DNA of 23,366 nt from the IMG/VR virus record IMGVR_UViG_3300048011_000023, positions 1-23,366 of that record. One strand, written 5' to 3'. This document shows positions 1 to 7,755 of the stretch, piece after piece. The position numbers and the translations under genes are program-made. This DNA comes from a virus. Under the pieces are notes generated by a model that worked only from the letters and a program-made list of their open reading frames with translations, did not search any database and was not told where the DNA came from. The first letter of the stretch is position 1. Every line of letters starts with the position of its first letter.

Positions 1-15
1 GCAATAATATTTTAA
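1..15 (+). CDS. Last codons of an upstream gene (partial, uncertain)
   Basis: Read in frame from base 1, the window starts with four sense codons (Ala-Ile-Ile-Phe) and a TAA whose last A is the first base of the next ATG. The same TAATG stop/start overlap joins most gene pairs in this window, so the most likely reading is that an upstream gene of the same operon ends here. Nothing can be said about its function. Confidence 0.3.
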   Translation, partial: AIIF

Positions 16-290
16 TGGGTTATTCAAAAGAACATAAAAATCCTAGTGGTGGTTTAAATGAAAGAGGCAGAGCTTTTTTTAAAAAAACAGAAGGATCAAA
101 TTTAAAAGCTCCTGTATCAAAAGGTAAGAACCCTAGAAGGATCTCGTTTGCAGCTAGGTTTGCTGGAATGAAAGGGCCATTAGAAAAAAATGGTAAACCT
201 ACTAGATTAAAACTTGCTTTAAAAAAATGGGGATTTGCAAACAAACAAGCAGCTGCTAGTTTTGCTGCTAACAATAAGGCATCAGCATGA
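15..290 (+). CDS. Small basic DUF6321-like phage protein
   Basis: A 91-residue, strongly basic protein. The stretch with NLKAPV, then Lys-Asn-Pro-Arg-Arg, then SFAARFAGMKGP (residues about 30-55) and the C-terminal LKLALKKWGF recall the DUF6321 family, known from cyanophages and other marine podoviruses and often found near the structural genes. The function of that family is not established; a small basic protein beside the portal could bind DNA or assist packaging, but this is a guess. The start follows a TAATG overlap with the preceding gene, and the end overlaps the portal start by ATGA, so it is translated as part of the structural operon. The family name is recalled by pattern and was not searched. 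Confidence 0.7.
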   Translation: MGYSKEHKNPSGGLNERGRAFFKKTEGSNLKAPVSKGKNPRRISFAARFAGMKGPLEKNGKPTRLKLALKKWGFANKQAAASFAANNKASA

Positions 291-1894
291 TGTATTTAAA
301 ACCAGAAGAAATTTTATCAAGACACAAAAAAGCATTTGCTGCAAAAGAAAATTGGAGATCTATTTATGAAGAGTGTTATCAGTATGCTTTACCCCAAAGA
401 AATTTATATGATGGTTATTATGAAGGTAATGTTCCTGGACAAAGTAAAATGTCTAGAGTGTTTGATAGTACAGCAATTCATTCTGTTCAAAGATTTGCTA
501 ATAGAATTCAATCTGGTTTATTTCCTCCATATAAAAAATGGTGCAGATTAGAACCTGGTAATGATATACCAGATGAAAGAAAAGGTGAAACGCAACAAGC
601 TCTTGATTTATATTTAGATAAATTATTTTCTGTATTAAGACAAAGTAATTTTGATTTAGCTATTGGTGAGTTTTTATTAGATCTATCAGTTGGTACAGCT
701 GCAATGTTAATTCAGCCTGGCGATGATTTAAACCCTGTAACATTTACTCCTGTTCCTCAATATTTAATTGCTATTGAAGAAGGGCCTAATGGTACAGTAG
801 ATAATGTATATAGAAAATTAAAAGTTAGAGCTGATACTATTGCTAGACAATTTCCAGACGCACAAATAAACCCAAGACTACAACAAATGATAGATGACAA
901 ACCACAAGAAAAAATAGAATTGTGTGAGGCTGTTGTAGTAGATCCAGATAAAAAAGATTATTGTTATCATGTTATTCATGAGAAATCTCAATCAGAATTA
1001 GTTTACAGAAGAATGAAACAATCACCATGGATAGTAAGTAGATATATGAAAGTGCCTGGTGAAGTAATGGGAAGAGGCCCCCTAACTACAGCAATTCCAG
1101 ATATTAAAACATTAAACAAAACTTTAGAATTATTATTAAAGAATGCGTCATTAGCAATCTCTGGAATTTATACAGCAGCTGATGATGGAGTTTTAAATCC
1201 AAACAATATTAGAATTACTCCTGGTGCAATTATTCCTGTAGCTCGTAATGGTGGGCCACAAGGTGCATCGTTAGCTCCTTTGCCTAGAGCTGGTGATTTT
1301 AATGTATCTCAAATTGTTATTAATGATTTAAGAATGAATATTAAAAAAACATTATTAGATGATACTTTACCTCCGGATAATATGTCAGCTAGATCTGCAA
1401 CAGAGATTGTAGAAAGAATGAAAGAGTTAGCTCAAAATATGGGAGCTGCATTTGGAAGATTAATTACAGAAACAATGGTTCCAATTATTCGTAGAACATT
1501 ATTCATTATGGATGAAAAAGGTTTGATACAACTTCCTCTAAAGATAGATGGATTAGAAGTTAAAGTTGTACCAATATCACCTCTTGCTAAAGCTCAAAAT
1601 TTAGAAGAAGTGAATGAGGTTATGCAGTTCTTTCAAATTGCAAACTCGTTAGGCCCTGGTGGGGTGGCTGAAATAAAACCGGATGCTATTGCTGCATTCG
1701 TTGGTGATAAACTTGGCATACCAGCTAGTTTAAGAAACAATGAAGAAGAAAAGCAACAGATCCAACAACAAGCTATGGCTATGCAGCAACAGATGATGAT
1801 GCAGCAACAAACACCTGGGAATGAGCAACCTCAAGATCAAGCTCCTCCTCCAGAAGAACCAGCGATGGCTTTAGAGGCAGAGGCTAGATCTTAA
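287..1894 (+). CDS. Portal (head-tail connector) protein, T7 gp8-like
   Basis: Portal subunit. Twelve copies would form the ring at the capsid vertex through which DNA is packaged and ejected, and onto which the tail assembles. The length (535 residues) matches T7 gp8 (536). The N-terminal part (hydrophobic and aromatic, with IHSVQRFANRIQSGLFPPYKKWCRL near residues 60-90), the central basic segment with SPWIVSRYMKVPGEVMGRGP (about 245-265) and DDTLPPDNMSARSATEIVERM (about 362-382) are typical of the head-to-tail connector family (PF12236). The C-terminal 50 residues are rich in Gln, Met and Pro and probably disordered. Two Met codons are adjacent (287 and 290); the first overlaps the upstream stop as ATGA. 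The stop overlaps the next gene as TAATG. Confidence 0.96.
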   Translation: MMYLKPEEILSRHKKAFAAKENWRSIYEECYQYALPQRNLYDGYYEGNVPGQSKMSRVFDSTAIHSVQRFANRIQSGLFPPYKKWCRLEPGNDIPDERKGETQQALDLYLDKLFSVLRQSNFDLAIGEFLLDLSVGTAAMLIQPGDDLNPVTFTPVPQYLIAIEEGPNGTVDNVYRKLKVRADTIARQFPDAQINPRLQQMIDDKPQEKIELCEAVVVDPDKKDYCYHVIHEKSQSELVYRRMKQSPWIVSRYMKVPGEVMGRGPLTTAIPDIKTLNKTLELLLKNASLAISGIYTAADDGVLNPNNIRITPGAIIPVARNGGPQGASLAPLPRAGDFNVSQIVINDLRMNIKKTLLDDTLPPDNMSARSATEIVERMKELAQNMGAAFGRLITETMVPIIRRTLFIMDEKGLIQLPLKIDGLEVKVVPISPLAKAQNLEEVNEVMQFFQIANSLGPGGVAEIKPDAIAAFVGDKLGIPASLRNNEEEKQQIQQQAMAMQQQMMMQQQTPGNEQPQDQAPPPEEPAMALEAEARS

Positions 1895-2160
1895 TGGCAG
1901 ATATTAATACTCCAGGATGGGAAGGATTAAATACTCTAGATGTTCATCGTAAAGATGATCAATTAGAATTAGATAAGGCTTATGCAAGAACCTTTGATAC
2001 TGATGAAGGTAAAAAGGTTTTAGAACATTTAAAACAAAAAACTTTAGATCAACCAACTTGGATACCAGGATCTGAAACATCTTTTGGCTTTGCTAGAGAA
2101 GGACAGAATTCTGTAATCCGAGATATATTAATGAGAATAGAAAGGGCAAAACAATCATGA
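1894..2160 (+). CDS. Small Bbp19-like phage protein
   Basis: An 88-residue protein between portal and scaffold. Residues about 33-85 (FDTDEGKKVLEHL, a short loop, then FAREGQNSVIRDILMRIE) resemble the Bbp19-like phage domain, a small family often encoded next to portal genes in podoviruses. Bbp19 was described as a structural protein of the Bordetella phages, but its precise role is unclear. Start and stop both overlap the neighbours (TAATG upstream, ATGA downstream), so it is a firm member of the morphogenesis operon. The family match is from memory of the pattern. Confidence 0.7.
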   Translation: MADINTPGWEGLNTLDVHRKDDQLELDKAYARTFDTDEGKKVLEHLKQKTLDQPTWIPGSETSFGFAREGQNSVIRDILMRIERAKQS

Positions 2161-2951
2161 GTGAAGAAAATCAAGAAGGTTTATTAGGTAATACTCCTAC
2201 AGCAGAACCGGTAGAACCATCACCAGAGGAAACTACAATACCTCATAAGGAAGAAGAAAACGCAGAGGACAAAACTTATGAGAATGAAAAACAAGTAAAA
2301 CTTGAGAAACCAGAATTTATAGAAGATAAATTTTGGGATGAAGAAAAAGGAGTTAAAACAGAAGATTTAAGTAAATCATATGCTGAATTACAAAAACAAT
2401 TTTCTATGGGTAAACATAAAGCTCCTAAAGAATATGATATGTCAGCTTTAGAAGATATAGATGAAGATGATGAATTAGCATCTTACTTTAAAGATTGGGC
2501 AAAAGAAAACAAACCTACTCAAGCTGCGTTTGATAATCTCGTAAATAAATTTAAAGAATTATCTACAGCTCAAGCAGAAGAAGATAGTATTGATATTGAA
2601 GAAGAGAAAAAAATATTAGGGCCTAATGCAGATCAAATTATTAAAGGTATTACTACTTGGGGCCAGGGTTTAGTTGCTAAAGGCATTTGGTCAGAAAGTG
2701 ACTTTGAAGAATTTAAAATCTTTGCAGCTACAGGCAATGGTATTAATGCTTTAAATAAAGTTCGTAAGTATTATGGTGAACAAACTATACCTACAGCTCC
2801 TGTTGATATTGAAGGTCAACCATCTAAAGATGAGCTTTATAGCCTAGTAAATGATCCTAAATACAAATCAGATCCAGCATTTAGAAGAAAAGTTGAAGAA
2901 CAGTTTGCAAGAGCTTTCCCTGGTACTGCTACATCAACCGGTGAAATTTAA
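2157..2951 (+). CDS. Capsid assembly scaffolding protein, T7 gp9-like
   Basis: A 264-residue acidic protein placed exactly between portal and capsid, as in T7. Scaffold proteins fill the procapsid, guide coat assembly around the portal and leave before DNA packaging. The first 60 residues are very rich in Glu, Pro and Thr and probably disordered. Residues about 50-90 (FIEDKFWDEEKGVKTEDLSKSYAELQKQF) match the conserved start of the T7-type capsid assembly protein family (PF05396), followed by long acidic helices. The C-terminal part (DPKYKSDPAFRRKVEEQFARAFPG) is basic and helical, like the coat-binding tail of known scaffolds. The stop is followed closely by further in-frame and out-of-frame stops and by a non-coding gap. 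Confidence 0.9.
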   Translation: MSEENQEGLLGNTPTAEPVEPSPEETTIPHKEEENAEDKTYENEKQVKLEKPEFIEDKFWDEEKGVKTEDLSKSYAELQKQFSMGKHKAPKEYDMSALEDIDEDDELASYFKDWAKENKPTQAAFDNLVNKFKELSTAQAEEDSIDIEEEKKILGPNADQIIKGITTWGQGLVAKGIWSESDFEEFKIFAATGNGINALNKVRKYYGEQTIPTAPVDIEGQPSKDELYSLVNDPKYKSDPAFRRKVEEQFARAFPGTATSTGEI

Positions 2952-2974
2952 TGAATAAATAATTTTTTAAACTA

Positions 2975-2993
2975 TTTACTTTTATTATAAAAT
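2975..2993 (+). promoter_or_regulatory. Candidate phage promoter before the capsid gene
   Basis: The AT-rich stretch after the scaffold stop holds TTACTTTTATTATAAAA. A closely related string (TCACTTTATTATAAC) occurs in the gap before the fibre gene at 17489, and a shorter relative (CTACTATACAA) before the T7-gp17-like fibre gene. T7 has its promoters phi10 and phi17 at the first and last-named positions, and the T7 consensus contains CACTATAG. Shared placement and partial similarity make these reasonable promoter candidates for a phage-encoded polymerase, but three AT-rich matches found by eye are weak evidence. Confidence 0.35.
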
Positions 2994-3085
2994 CGCTTAT
3001 CTTTGCGAGTGAAGATAACGAATTTCATTTCGCCTTCTGGCTGGTGGGCAACAACACCATAAGATCAGCCGGACAAGTATTCCGA
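2994..3085 (+). ncRNA. Structured 5' leader of the capsid mRNA (candidate)
   Basis: No ORF covers this stretch, which is clearly richer in GC than its surroundings (32 of 60 bases at 3031-3090). It can fold into several helices. Stem I pairs TTATCTT (2997-3003) with AAGATAA (3012-3018) and extends by two pairs across a bulged C at 2996. Stem II pairs CGAA (3019-3022) with TTCG (3029-3032). Stem III pairs TCTGGCT (3036-3042) with AGCCGGA (3067-3073), capped by GGTG/CACC (3043-3046 with 3055-3058). Stem IV pairs CGGA (3070-3073) with TCCG (3081-3084) and would compete with stem III. It ends about 35 bases before the capsid ribosome binding site. It could be a processed leader, a translation control element, a packaging-related element or an mRNA stabiliser. 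I do not recognise it as a named RNA class. Confidence 0.5.
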
Positions 3086-3133
3086 CAACTGAAAAATAAT
3101 AGTAACAATAATGTGTAATATAGGAGAAAAAAT

Positions 3134-3985
3134 ATGGCACAATCAATAACAAATGCTTTTGTTACTCTATTTGATGCTGAAGTTAAACAGGCTTACCAAT
3201 CAGAAAGTGTATTGCGACAGGCTGTTAGATTAAGATCTGGAGTACAAGGGCAAACTTACAAGTTTAATAAACTTGGTAAGGGATCTGCTACTGCAAGAAT
3301 ACCTCAAACTGATGTTACTCCTTTAAATGTAACATACAGCCAGGTAACTGCAACTATGTCAGATTACAATGCTGCTGAATACAGCGATATTTTTCATCAA
3401 GCAAAAGTTAATTTTGATGAAAGATCAGAGCTTGTTCAAGTAGTATCAAAAGCAATCGGTAGAAGAATAGACCAATTAGTCATAGATGCTCTTAATGGTG
3501 CATCTGGTGCATCAACAGTTGCAAAAACTGTTGTTACATCTGGTTCTGCTGCATCATCAAACTTGAATGTTGGAAAGTTAATAGCTGCGAAAAAAGCTCT
3601 TGACGCAAAAAATGTTCCTTTCGATGATCGTTGCATAGCTGTTCATGCTAACAATTTAGCTGGACTTCTAGGTGATGAAAGAGCAGTAAGTGGTGACTTT
3701 GCATCTATCAAAGCTCTTGTTTCTGGTGAGATCAATACTTTCATGGGAATGAAATTTATTGTTCTTGGCGACAGAGATGAAGGTGGTCTACCATTAACAT
3801 CAAACGACAGAAGTGTTTTTGCGTTCCACAGATCAGCAATAGGTATGGCTGAAAACATGGCACAAAAAACAGAGATTAACTATGTTCCGGAAAAAACTTC
3901 GTTCCTAGTTAATTCAATGTTTAGTGCCGGTGCAGTATCTATAGATGATGAAGGTATCGTAAAAGTAACTTGTGACGAAAGCTAA
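3134..3985 (+). CDS. Major capsid protein, T7-like (HK97 fold expected)
   Basis: The coat protein that forms the icosahedral head. It follows the scaffold gene and carries the best-spaced ribosome binding site so far (AGGAG, 7 bases before the ATG). The 283 residues begin MAQSITNAFVTLFDAEVKQAYQ, followed by SVLRQAVRLRSGVQGQTYKF (about 25-44) and the Gly/Lys/Thr-rich segment up to about 75 that should form the N-arm and E-loop. FDDRCIAVHANNLAGLLGD (about 158-176) and MKFIVLGDRDEGGLPL (about 205-220) fit the A-domain region of marine T7-like capsids. It is shorter than T7 gp10A (345). Codons ending in C are more common than in neighbours, as expected for a highly expressed gene. No slippery frameshift site for a longer form was seen near the stop. 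Confidence 0.93.
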   Translation: MAQSITNAFVTLFDAEVKQAYQSESVLRQAVRLRSGVQGQTYKFNKLGKGSATARIPQTDVTPLNVTYSQVTATMSDYNAAEYSDIFHQAKVNFDERSELVQVVSKAIGRRIDQLVIDALNGASGASTVAKTVVTSGSAASSNLNVGKLIAAKKALDAKNVPFDDRCIAVHANNLAGLLGDERAVSGDFASIKALVSGEINTFMGMKFIVLGDRDEGGLPLTSNDRSVFAFHRSAIGMAENMAQKTEINYVPEKTSFLVNSMFSAGAVSIDDEGIVKVTCDES

Positions 3986-4002
3986 TAGAGGAGGATATAA
4001 TT

Positions 4003-4284
4003 ATGGCTTATGATAAAACAAACCTACAACCGATAGGTGGACAAAGTAAAGCTGGTATTGCTCCTCAAATGTGGAGTTACACAGCTCCTGGATCTGATAC
4101 TTTAGCTGACATTAATACATCTGGATATTTCAATAGTGCATCCGATGTTTTAAAAGTTGGTGATCTTATTCACATCTGGGATAGTTCTGTACCTACTTCA
4201 AGTTTGGTAACTGTGTTATCGAATGCGAGTGGTGTAGTTGATGTATCTGATGGAACAGCTCTATCAGTTGCTGACGCAGACTAA
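4003..4284 (+). CDS. Probable capsid decoration or head accessory protein
   Basis: A 93-residue protein directly behind the capsid gene with a strong GAGGAGG ribosome binding site, suggesting high expression. The middle (SDTLADINTSGYFNSASDVLKVGDLIHIW, about 31-60) is a pattern seen in many small phage virion proteins, with a GYF turn followed by a lysine-valine-glycine-aspartate strand, and the whole chain looks like a small beta barrel. Gene position and expression signals suggest a head decoration or head-fibre protein; no direct evidence shows this. A strong transcription terminator-like hairpin follows, so capsid and this gene may share a high-copy transcript. Confidence 0.6.
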   Translation: MAYDKTNLQPIGGQSKAGIAPQMWSYTAPGSDTLADINTSGYFNSASDVLKVGDLIHIWDSSVPTSSLVTVLSNASGVVDVSDGTALSVADAD

Positions 4285-4292
4285 TAATAGAA

Positions 4293-4320
4293 TAGAGGAG
4301 GCCCTTATGGGCCTCTTCTA
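4293..4320 (+). terminator. Strong hairpin at the T7 T-phi position
   Basis: TAGAGGAGGCCC (4293-4304) pairs with GGGCCTCTTCTA (4309-4320) around the loop TTAT, giving a 12-bp stem with a single G-U pair. It lies between the capsid/decoration genes and tail tube A, just where T7 has its phage-polymerase terminator T-phi. The usual run of T residues does not follow directly; five T appear about 11 bases later. It may be a partial terminator that lowers tail gene expression relative to capsid, or a processing or stability element. Confidence 0.7.
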
Positions 4321-4337
4321 CAATTAGGAATTTTTAT

Positions 4338-4970
4338 ATGGCAAGTGGTGATACAAATATAACAATCTGCAACCAGGCATTAAATTTGCTGGGAGCTGAT
4401 ACAATAAGTTCATTTAGCGATACATCTAATGATGCTGCTGCTGTATGTAATAATATTTACGAAACTGTTAAAAGACAAACTCTGTCAATGTACCCTTGGA
4501 GTTTTGCTCTAACAAAATTACAATTAACTAAATCTGGAACATCACCAATAGGTGAGTGGGATAATAGATTTGATTTGCCTTCAACAGCTGTAGCTGGTCA
4601 AGCATTTCAAGTTTATAATTCAAAAGCAAATTTAGCTGTACCAATAACAAGTTACGAATTACAATACACTTCTTCTGGCCCAGCTATTTATACAAACGAA
4701 GAAACAATTTTTATTGATTATATTACAAGTGCAATTACAGAAGGTTTGATGCCTTCATATTTTGTACAACTACTTGTTTATATGATGGCCTGGCATTTAG
4801 CTGAACCGGTAACTGATCAAATAACAAAAGCAGATTATTGGAAAGTTGTAGCATTAGGTACACCATCTGAAAATGGCAGAGGTGGATATTTTAGATCAGC
4901 AAGTAATGCTGATGGCAGAGGCAAACCTAGCTATGCTATCCATGAATTTCCATTAACAGATGTTAGATAA
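4338..4970 (+). CDS. Tail tubular protein A, T7 gp11-like (adaptor/gatekeeper)
   Basis: A 210-residue protein (T7 gp11 is 196) expected to form the dodecameric ring that joins portal to nozzle. The N-terminus, ITICNQALNLLGADTISSF, then NDAAAVCNNIYETVKRQTLSMYPWSFALTKLQL (about 8-65), is the classical signature of the tail tubular A family, with the helical bundle containing Tyr-Pro-Trp. The C-terminal half carries beta strands and the helix MPSYFVQLLVYMMAWHLAEPVT. Start chosen at the ATG after TTAGGA, 8 bases upstream. The stop overlaps tail tube B as TAATG, so both subunits are probably coupled. Confidence 0.93.
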   Translation: MASGDTNITICNQALNLLGADTISSFSDTSNDAAAVCNNIYETVKRQTLSMYPWSFALTKLQLTKSGTSPIGEWDNRFDLPSTAVAGQAFQVYNSKANLAVPITSYELQYTSSGPAIYTNEETIFIDYITSAITEGLMPSYFVQLLVYMMAWHLAEPVTDQITKADYWKVVALGTPSENGRGGYFRSASNADGRGKPSYAIHEFPLTDVR

Positions 4971-7264
4971 TGAGCAGAGCTGTATCTATACAAACAAATT
5001 TTACTACAGGGGAAATAGATCCTTTATTAAAATCTAGAATAGATATTGATCAATATTATAATTCTTTAGAACAAGCTCGTAATGTAGTTATTCAGCCACA
5101 AGGTGGTATTACTCGTAGACCAGGACTACAATACATTTCAACAATACCTTCTGCTGCTAATCCACAAAATGGATGTAGATTAGTTCCTTTTGAATTTTCA
5201 ACTACACAAAGTTATATGTTGTTATTTGTACATAATAGAATGTACATTTACAAAGATAAAGTTTTACAAACAAACATTAATGGAACCGGTAATGATTATC
5301 TTGTTACTGCTATTGGATCTTCTAATTTATCAACTATTGATTATGCTCAATCAGCAGATACATTAATTGTTGTCCAGGAGGACATGGCCCCTAAACAAAT
5401 TAAAAGAGGAGCTAGTCATACTACCTGGACTATTGCAGATATTAGTTTTGAGTACACACCCAAGTATGCATTTAGTTTATCTACATCAAATCCTTCAGCA
5501 ACATTAACTCCTTCAGCTGTAGATGGTAATATAACATTAACTGCTGGATCTTCTGTTTTTGCATCTAGTAATGTTGATGATTATGTTGAGGCAGCAGATG
5601 GAATTGGTAGAGCTAGAATAACAAGATTTGTTTCTGGTACTGTTGTAGAGGCTATTGTTGAAATACCATTTTTTAATACTTCAGCTATTGCAAGTGGATC
5701 TTGGTTACTTGAAGTAGATTATGTAGATGCCTGGAGTGCTACTTATGGATACCCTAGAACAGTAACATTTCATGAAGGAAGATTATATTTTGGTGGATCT
5801 AAATCTAGGCCCAATACAATTTTTGCATCAAGAGTAGGAAGATTTTTTGATTTTAATCCAGGTGAAAGTTTAGATGATGATGCTATAGAAGTTACATTAA
5901 ACACAGGCCAGGTTAATGCTGTTACAGGATTATTCTCTGGTAGAGATTTACAAATCTTTACTAAAGGTGGTGAATTCTTTTTACCACAATCAGATCTTGA
6001 TCCAATCACACCAGGCAATGTTGTAATACAAGGTGCAACTAAAAGAGGATCTAAAGAAGGTATTAAGCCTGTAGGAGCTGAAAGTGGTACAATGTTTATA
6101 CAAAGATCTGGTAAATCATTAAGAGAATTTTTATTTAGTGATGTAGAGTTATCTTACATATCAAATAATATTTCTTTATTATCTTCTCATTTACTTGTTA
6201 CTCCAACAGATCTAGCATTAAGAAAAGCAACATCTACTGATGATGGTGATTTATTGTTAATTGTTAATACTGATGGATCTCTTGCAACTTATTCAATTTT
6301 AAGAGGTCAAAATGTTATAGCTCCTTCTTTGTCATCTACTGATGGTGAATTTGTAAAAGTTGCTGTAGATGTAGATACAATTTATTTTGTAATTAAAAGA
6401 ACAGTAAACTCTAATACAGTTTATTATATTGAAACTTTTAATGATGATAATACTACTGACAGCAATAAATTATTAACTAGCTCTGCTGGTACATTACCAA
6501 ACTCATCTACAATAACTAAAGCTGTTACTGTACAAAGTGTTTCTGGATCAAATAAATATTTTATAGATGGAGTACAACAAGCAACACTTAATTTGTATGA
6601 AGGTCATACTTATAAATTTGATCAATCAGATAATTCTAACTCTGGCCATCCATTAAGATTTTATTTAGATGCAAACAAAACTACAGCTTACACAACAGGA
6701 GTAACTACAAGTGGAACACCTGGATCTTCTGGGGCCTACACACAAATCGTAGTAGCTAGTGCAGCTCCTACTTTACATTATCAATGTTCATCTCATGCAG
6801 CCATGGGAGGTGTAGCCAACACTCCTAGTGGTGCATCTATAACAGGATTAACTCATTTAGAAGGTAAAACAGTTAAAGTGATAATTGATGATGCTATGGC
6901 AGCAGATGCTACAGTTGCCTCTGGAGCTATAGTAGTTAGCACATTGCCAACAAGTTATATTGAAATAGGATTAAATTATACACCAACTGTTAAAACAATG
7001 CCGGTAGAATTAAAATTACCAAGTGGTAATACAGTAGGACAAAAGAAAAGAATAGTAGAGGCATCAGCATTATTATACCTTTCACAAAATTTAACTTTAG
7101 ATGCTAAAGAGTTTCCATTTACAGCAGCAACTTTTTTTACAGGAAAGAAAAGAAGAAAACCAATGTTAGGTTATGATCGAGAAGGTCAACTAACATTTAG
7201 TCAATCAGCTCCCCTTTTCTTTACTTTATTAGGTGTGGAGTATAAAGTGAGTGTAGGACAATAA
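4970..7264 (+). CDS. Tail tubular protein B, T7 gp12-like nozzle, with a cupredoxin-like insert
   Basis: The nozzle protein at the tail tip. The 764 residues compare with 794 in T7 gp12. The start (FTTGEIDPLLKSRIDIDQYYNSLEQARNV, then QPQGGITRRPGLQYI, about 12-58) is the family hallmark, and the central part contains the expected propeller-like repeats (for example YPRTVTFHEGRLYFGGSKSRP near 260). Residues about 520-630 are different: they read as a compact cupredoxin-like beta sandwich with potential type-1 copper ligands His560 (in GHPLRF), Cys606, His609 and Met612 (in YQCSSHAAMGG). Related modules occur in structural proteins of other marine phages. The C-terminal segment then resumes with gp12-type sequence (FTGKKRRKPMLGYDREG). 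Whether metal is bound cannot be told from sequence. Confidence 0.93.
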   Translation: MSRAVSIQTNFTTGEIDPLLKSRIDIDQYYNSLEQARNVVIQPQGGITRRPGLQYISTIPSAANPQNGCRLVPFEFSTTQSYMLLFVHNRMYIYKDKVLQTNINGTGNDYLVTAIGSSNLSTIDYAQSADTLIVVQEDMAPKQIKRGASHTTWTIADISFEYTPKYAFSLSTSNPSATLTPSAVDGNITLTAGSSVFASSNVDDYVEAADGIGRARITRFVSGTVVEAIVEIPFFNTSAIASGSWLLEVDYVDAWSATYGYPRTVTFHEGRLYFGGSKSRPNTIFASRVGRFFDFNPGESLDDDAIEVTLNTGQVNAVTGLFSGRDLQIFTKGGEFFLPQSDLDPITPGNVVIQGATKRGSKEGIKPVGAESGTMFIQRSGKSLREFLFSDVELSYISNNISLLSSHLLVTPTDLALRKATSTDDGDLLLIVNTDGSLATYSILRGQNVIAPSLSSTDGEFVKVAVDVDTIYFVIKRTVNSNTVYYIETFNDDNTTDSNKLLTSSAGTLPNSSTITKAVTVQSVSGSNKYFIDGVQQATLNLYEGHTYKFDQSDNSNSGHPLRFYLDANKTTAYTTGVTTSGTPGSSGAYTQIVVASAAPTLHYQCSSHAAMGGVANTPSGASITGLTHLEGKTVKVIIDDAMAADATVASGAIVVSTLPTSYIEIGLNYTPTVKTMPVELKLPSGNTVGQKKRIVEASALLYLSQNLTLDAKEFPFTAATFFTGKKRRKPMLGYDREGQLTFSQSAPLFFTLLGVEYKVSVGQ

Positions 7265-7755
7265 TGGCAAACCCTTGGGCAATCATTGGAGTAATATCAA
7301 GTATAGGTAAGGCCTATGCTACTTTGTATTCAGCAGCTGCTACTAAAGCTAGTCTAGATGCTAAAGCAGATATATCTGCATTACAATTTAAAGAAAGAAG
7401 AATTGAATTTAAAGAACAAGGTGTTGAGGCATTAAAAGAAACTAATAAGGCATTAGGTACTATTGTTGCAAGAGGTGCAGCTGGTGGGGCCTTAACAAAC
7501 GAAGGATCTATTTTAACTTCACAAATAGTTTCATTAAGAGAAGGAGCAGAAGATTTTTCTCTTGCAGCAATTAACCAGGAGCTTACACAGAATTTAGGAA
7601 TTATAGAATTTAATAATTATAAGATAGCTGGTAAACAAGCTAAAAAAATGGGTTACTTAAATGCTATCTTTGGCCTGGGTACTGATATGGCTACTATGTC
7701 TACAACAGGAGTTTTTGATAAGAAACCACCAACTGATGGAAAGAAACCAGCATAA
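7264..7755 (+). CDS. Internal virion protein, T7 gp14-like position
   Basis: A 163-residue protein, the first gene after tail tube B, where T7 encodes core protein gp14 (196 residues), which forms the outer-membrane part of the ejection channel. It starts with a hydrophobic, glycine-containing helix (PWAIIGVISSIGKAYATLYSAAA, about 3-25) and continues with long helices (LQFKERRIEFKEQGVEALKETNKAL, about 41-65, and ARGAAGGALTNEGSILTSQI) before a short Lys/Pro-rich tail. The GALTNEGS segment is a common feature of gp14-like proteins in marine podoviruses. Overlaps of TAATG on both sides. Confidence 0.8.
   Translation: MANPWAIIGVISSIGKAYATLYSAAATKASLDAKADISALQFKERRIEFKEQGVEALKETNKALGTIVARGAAGGALTNEGSILTSQIVSLREGAEDFSLAAINQELTQNLGIIEFNNYKIAGKQAKKMGYLNAIFGLGTDMATMSTTGVFDKKPPTDGKKPA

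Noticed and set aside
20-274. Reverse-strand ORFs opposite the first gene, the capsid gene, and several others (for example 3436-3636, 12843-13217, 16036-16308, 20271-20615)
   Set aside because: All lie opposite convincing + strand genes, lack ribosome sites, and give low-complexity translations. No reverse-strand gene is credible here.
336-551. A 71-codon ORF in another frame inside the portal gene
   Set aside because: It is fully contained in a strongly supported gene and shows no family features.
2994-3090. A tRNA or tmRNA in the gap before the capsid gene
   Set aside because: No acceptor stem with CCA context, no T-arm GTTC, and the hairpins do not form a cloverleaf.
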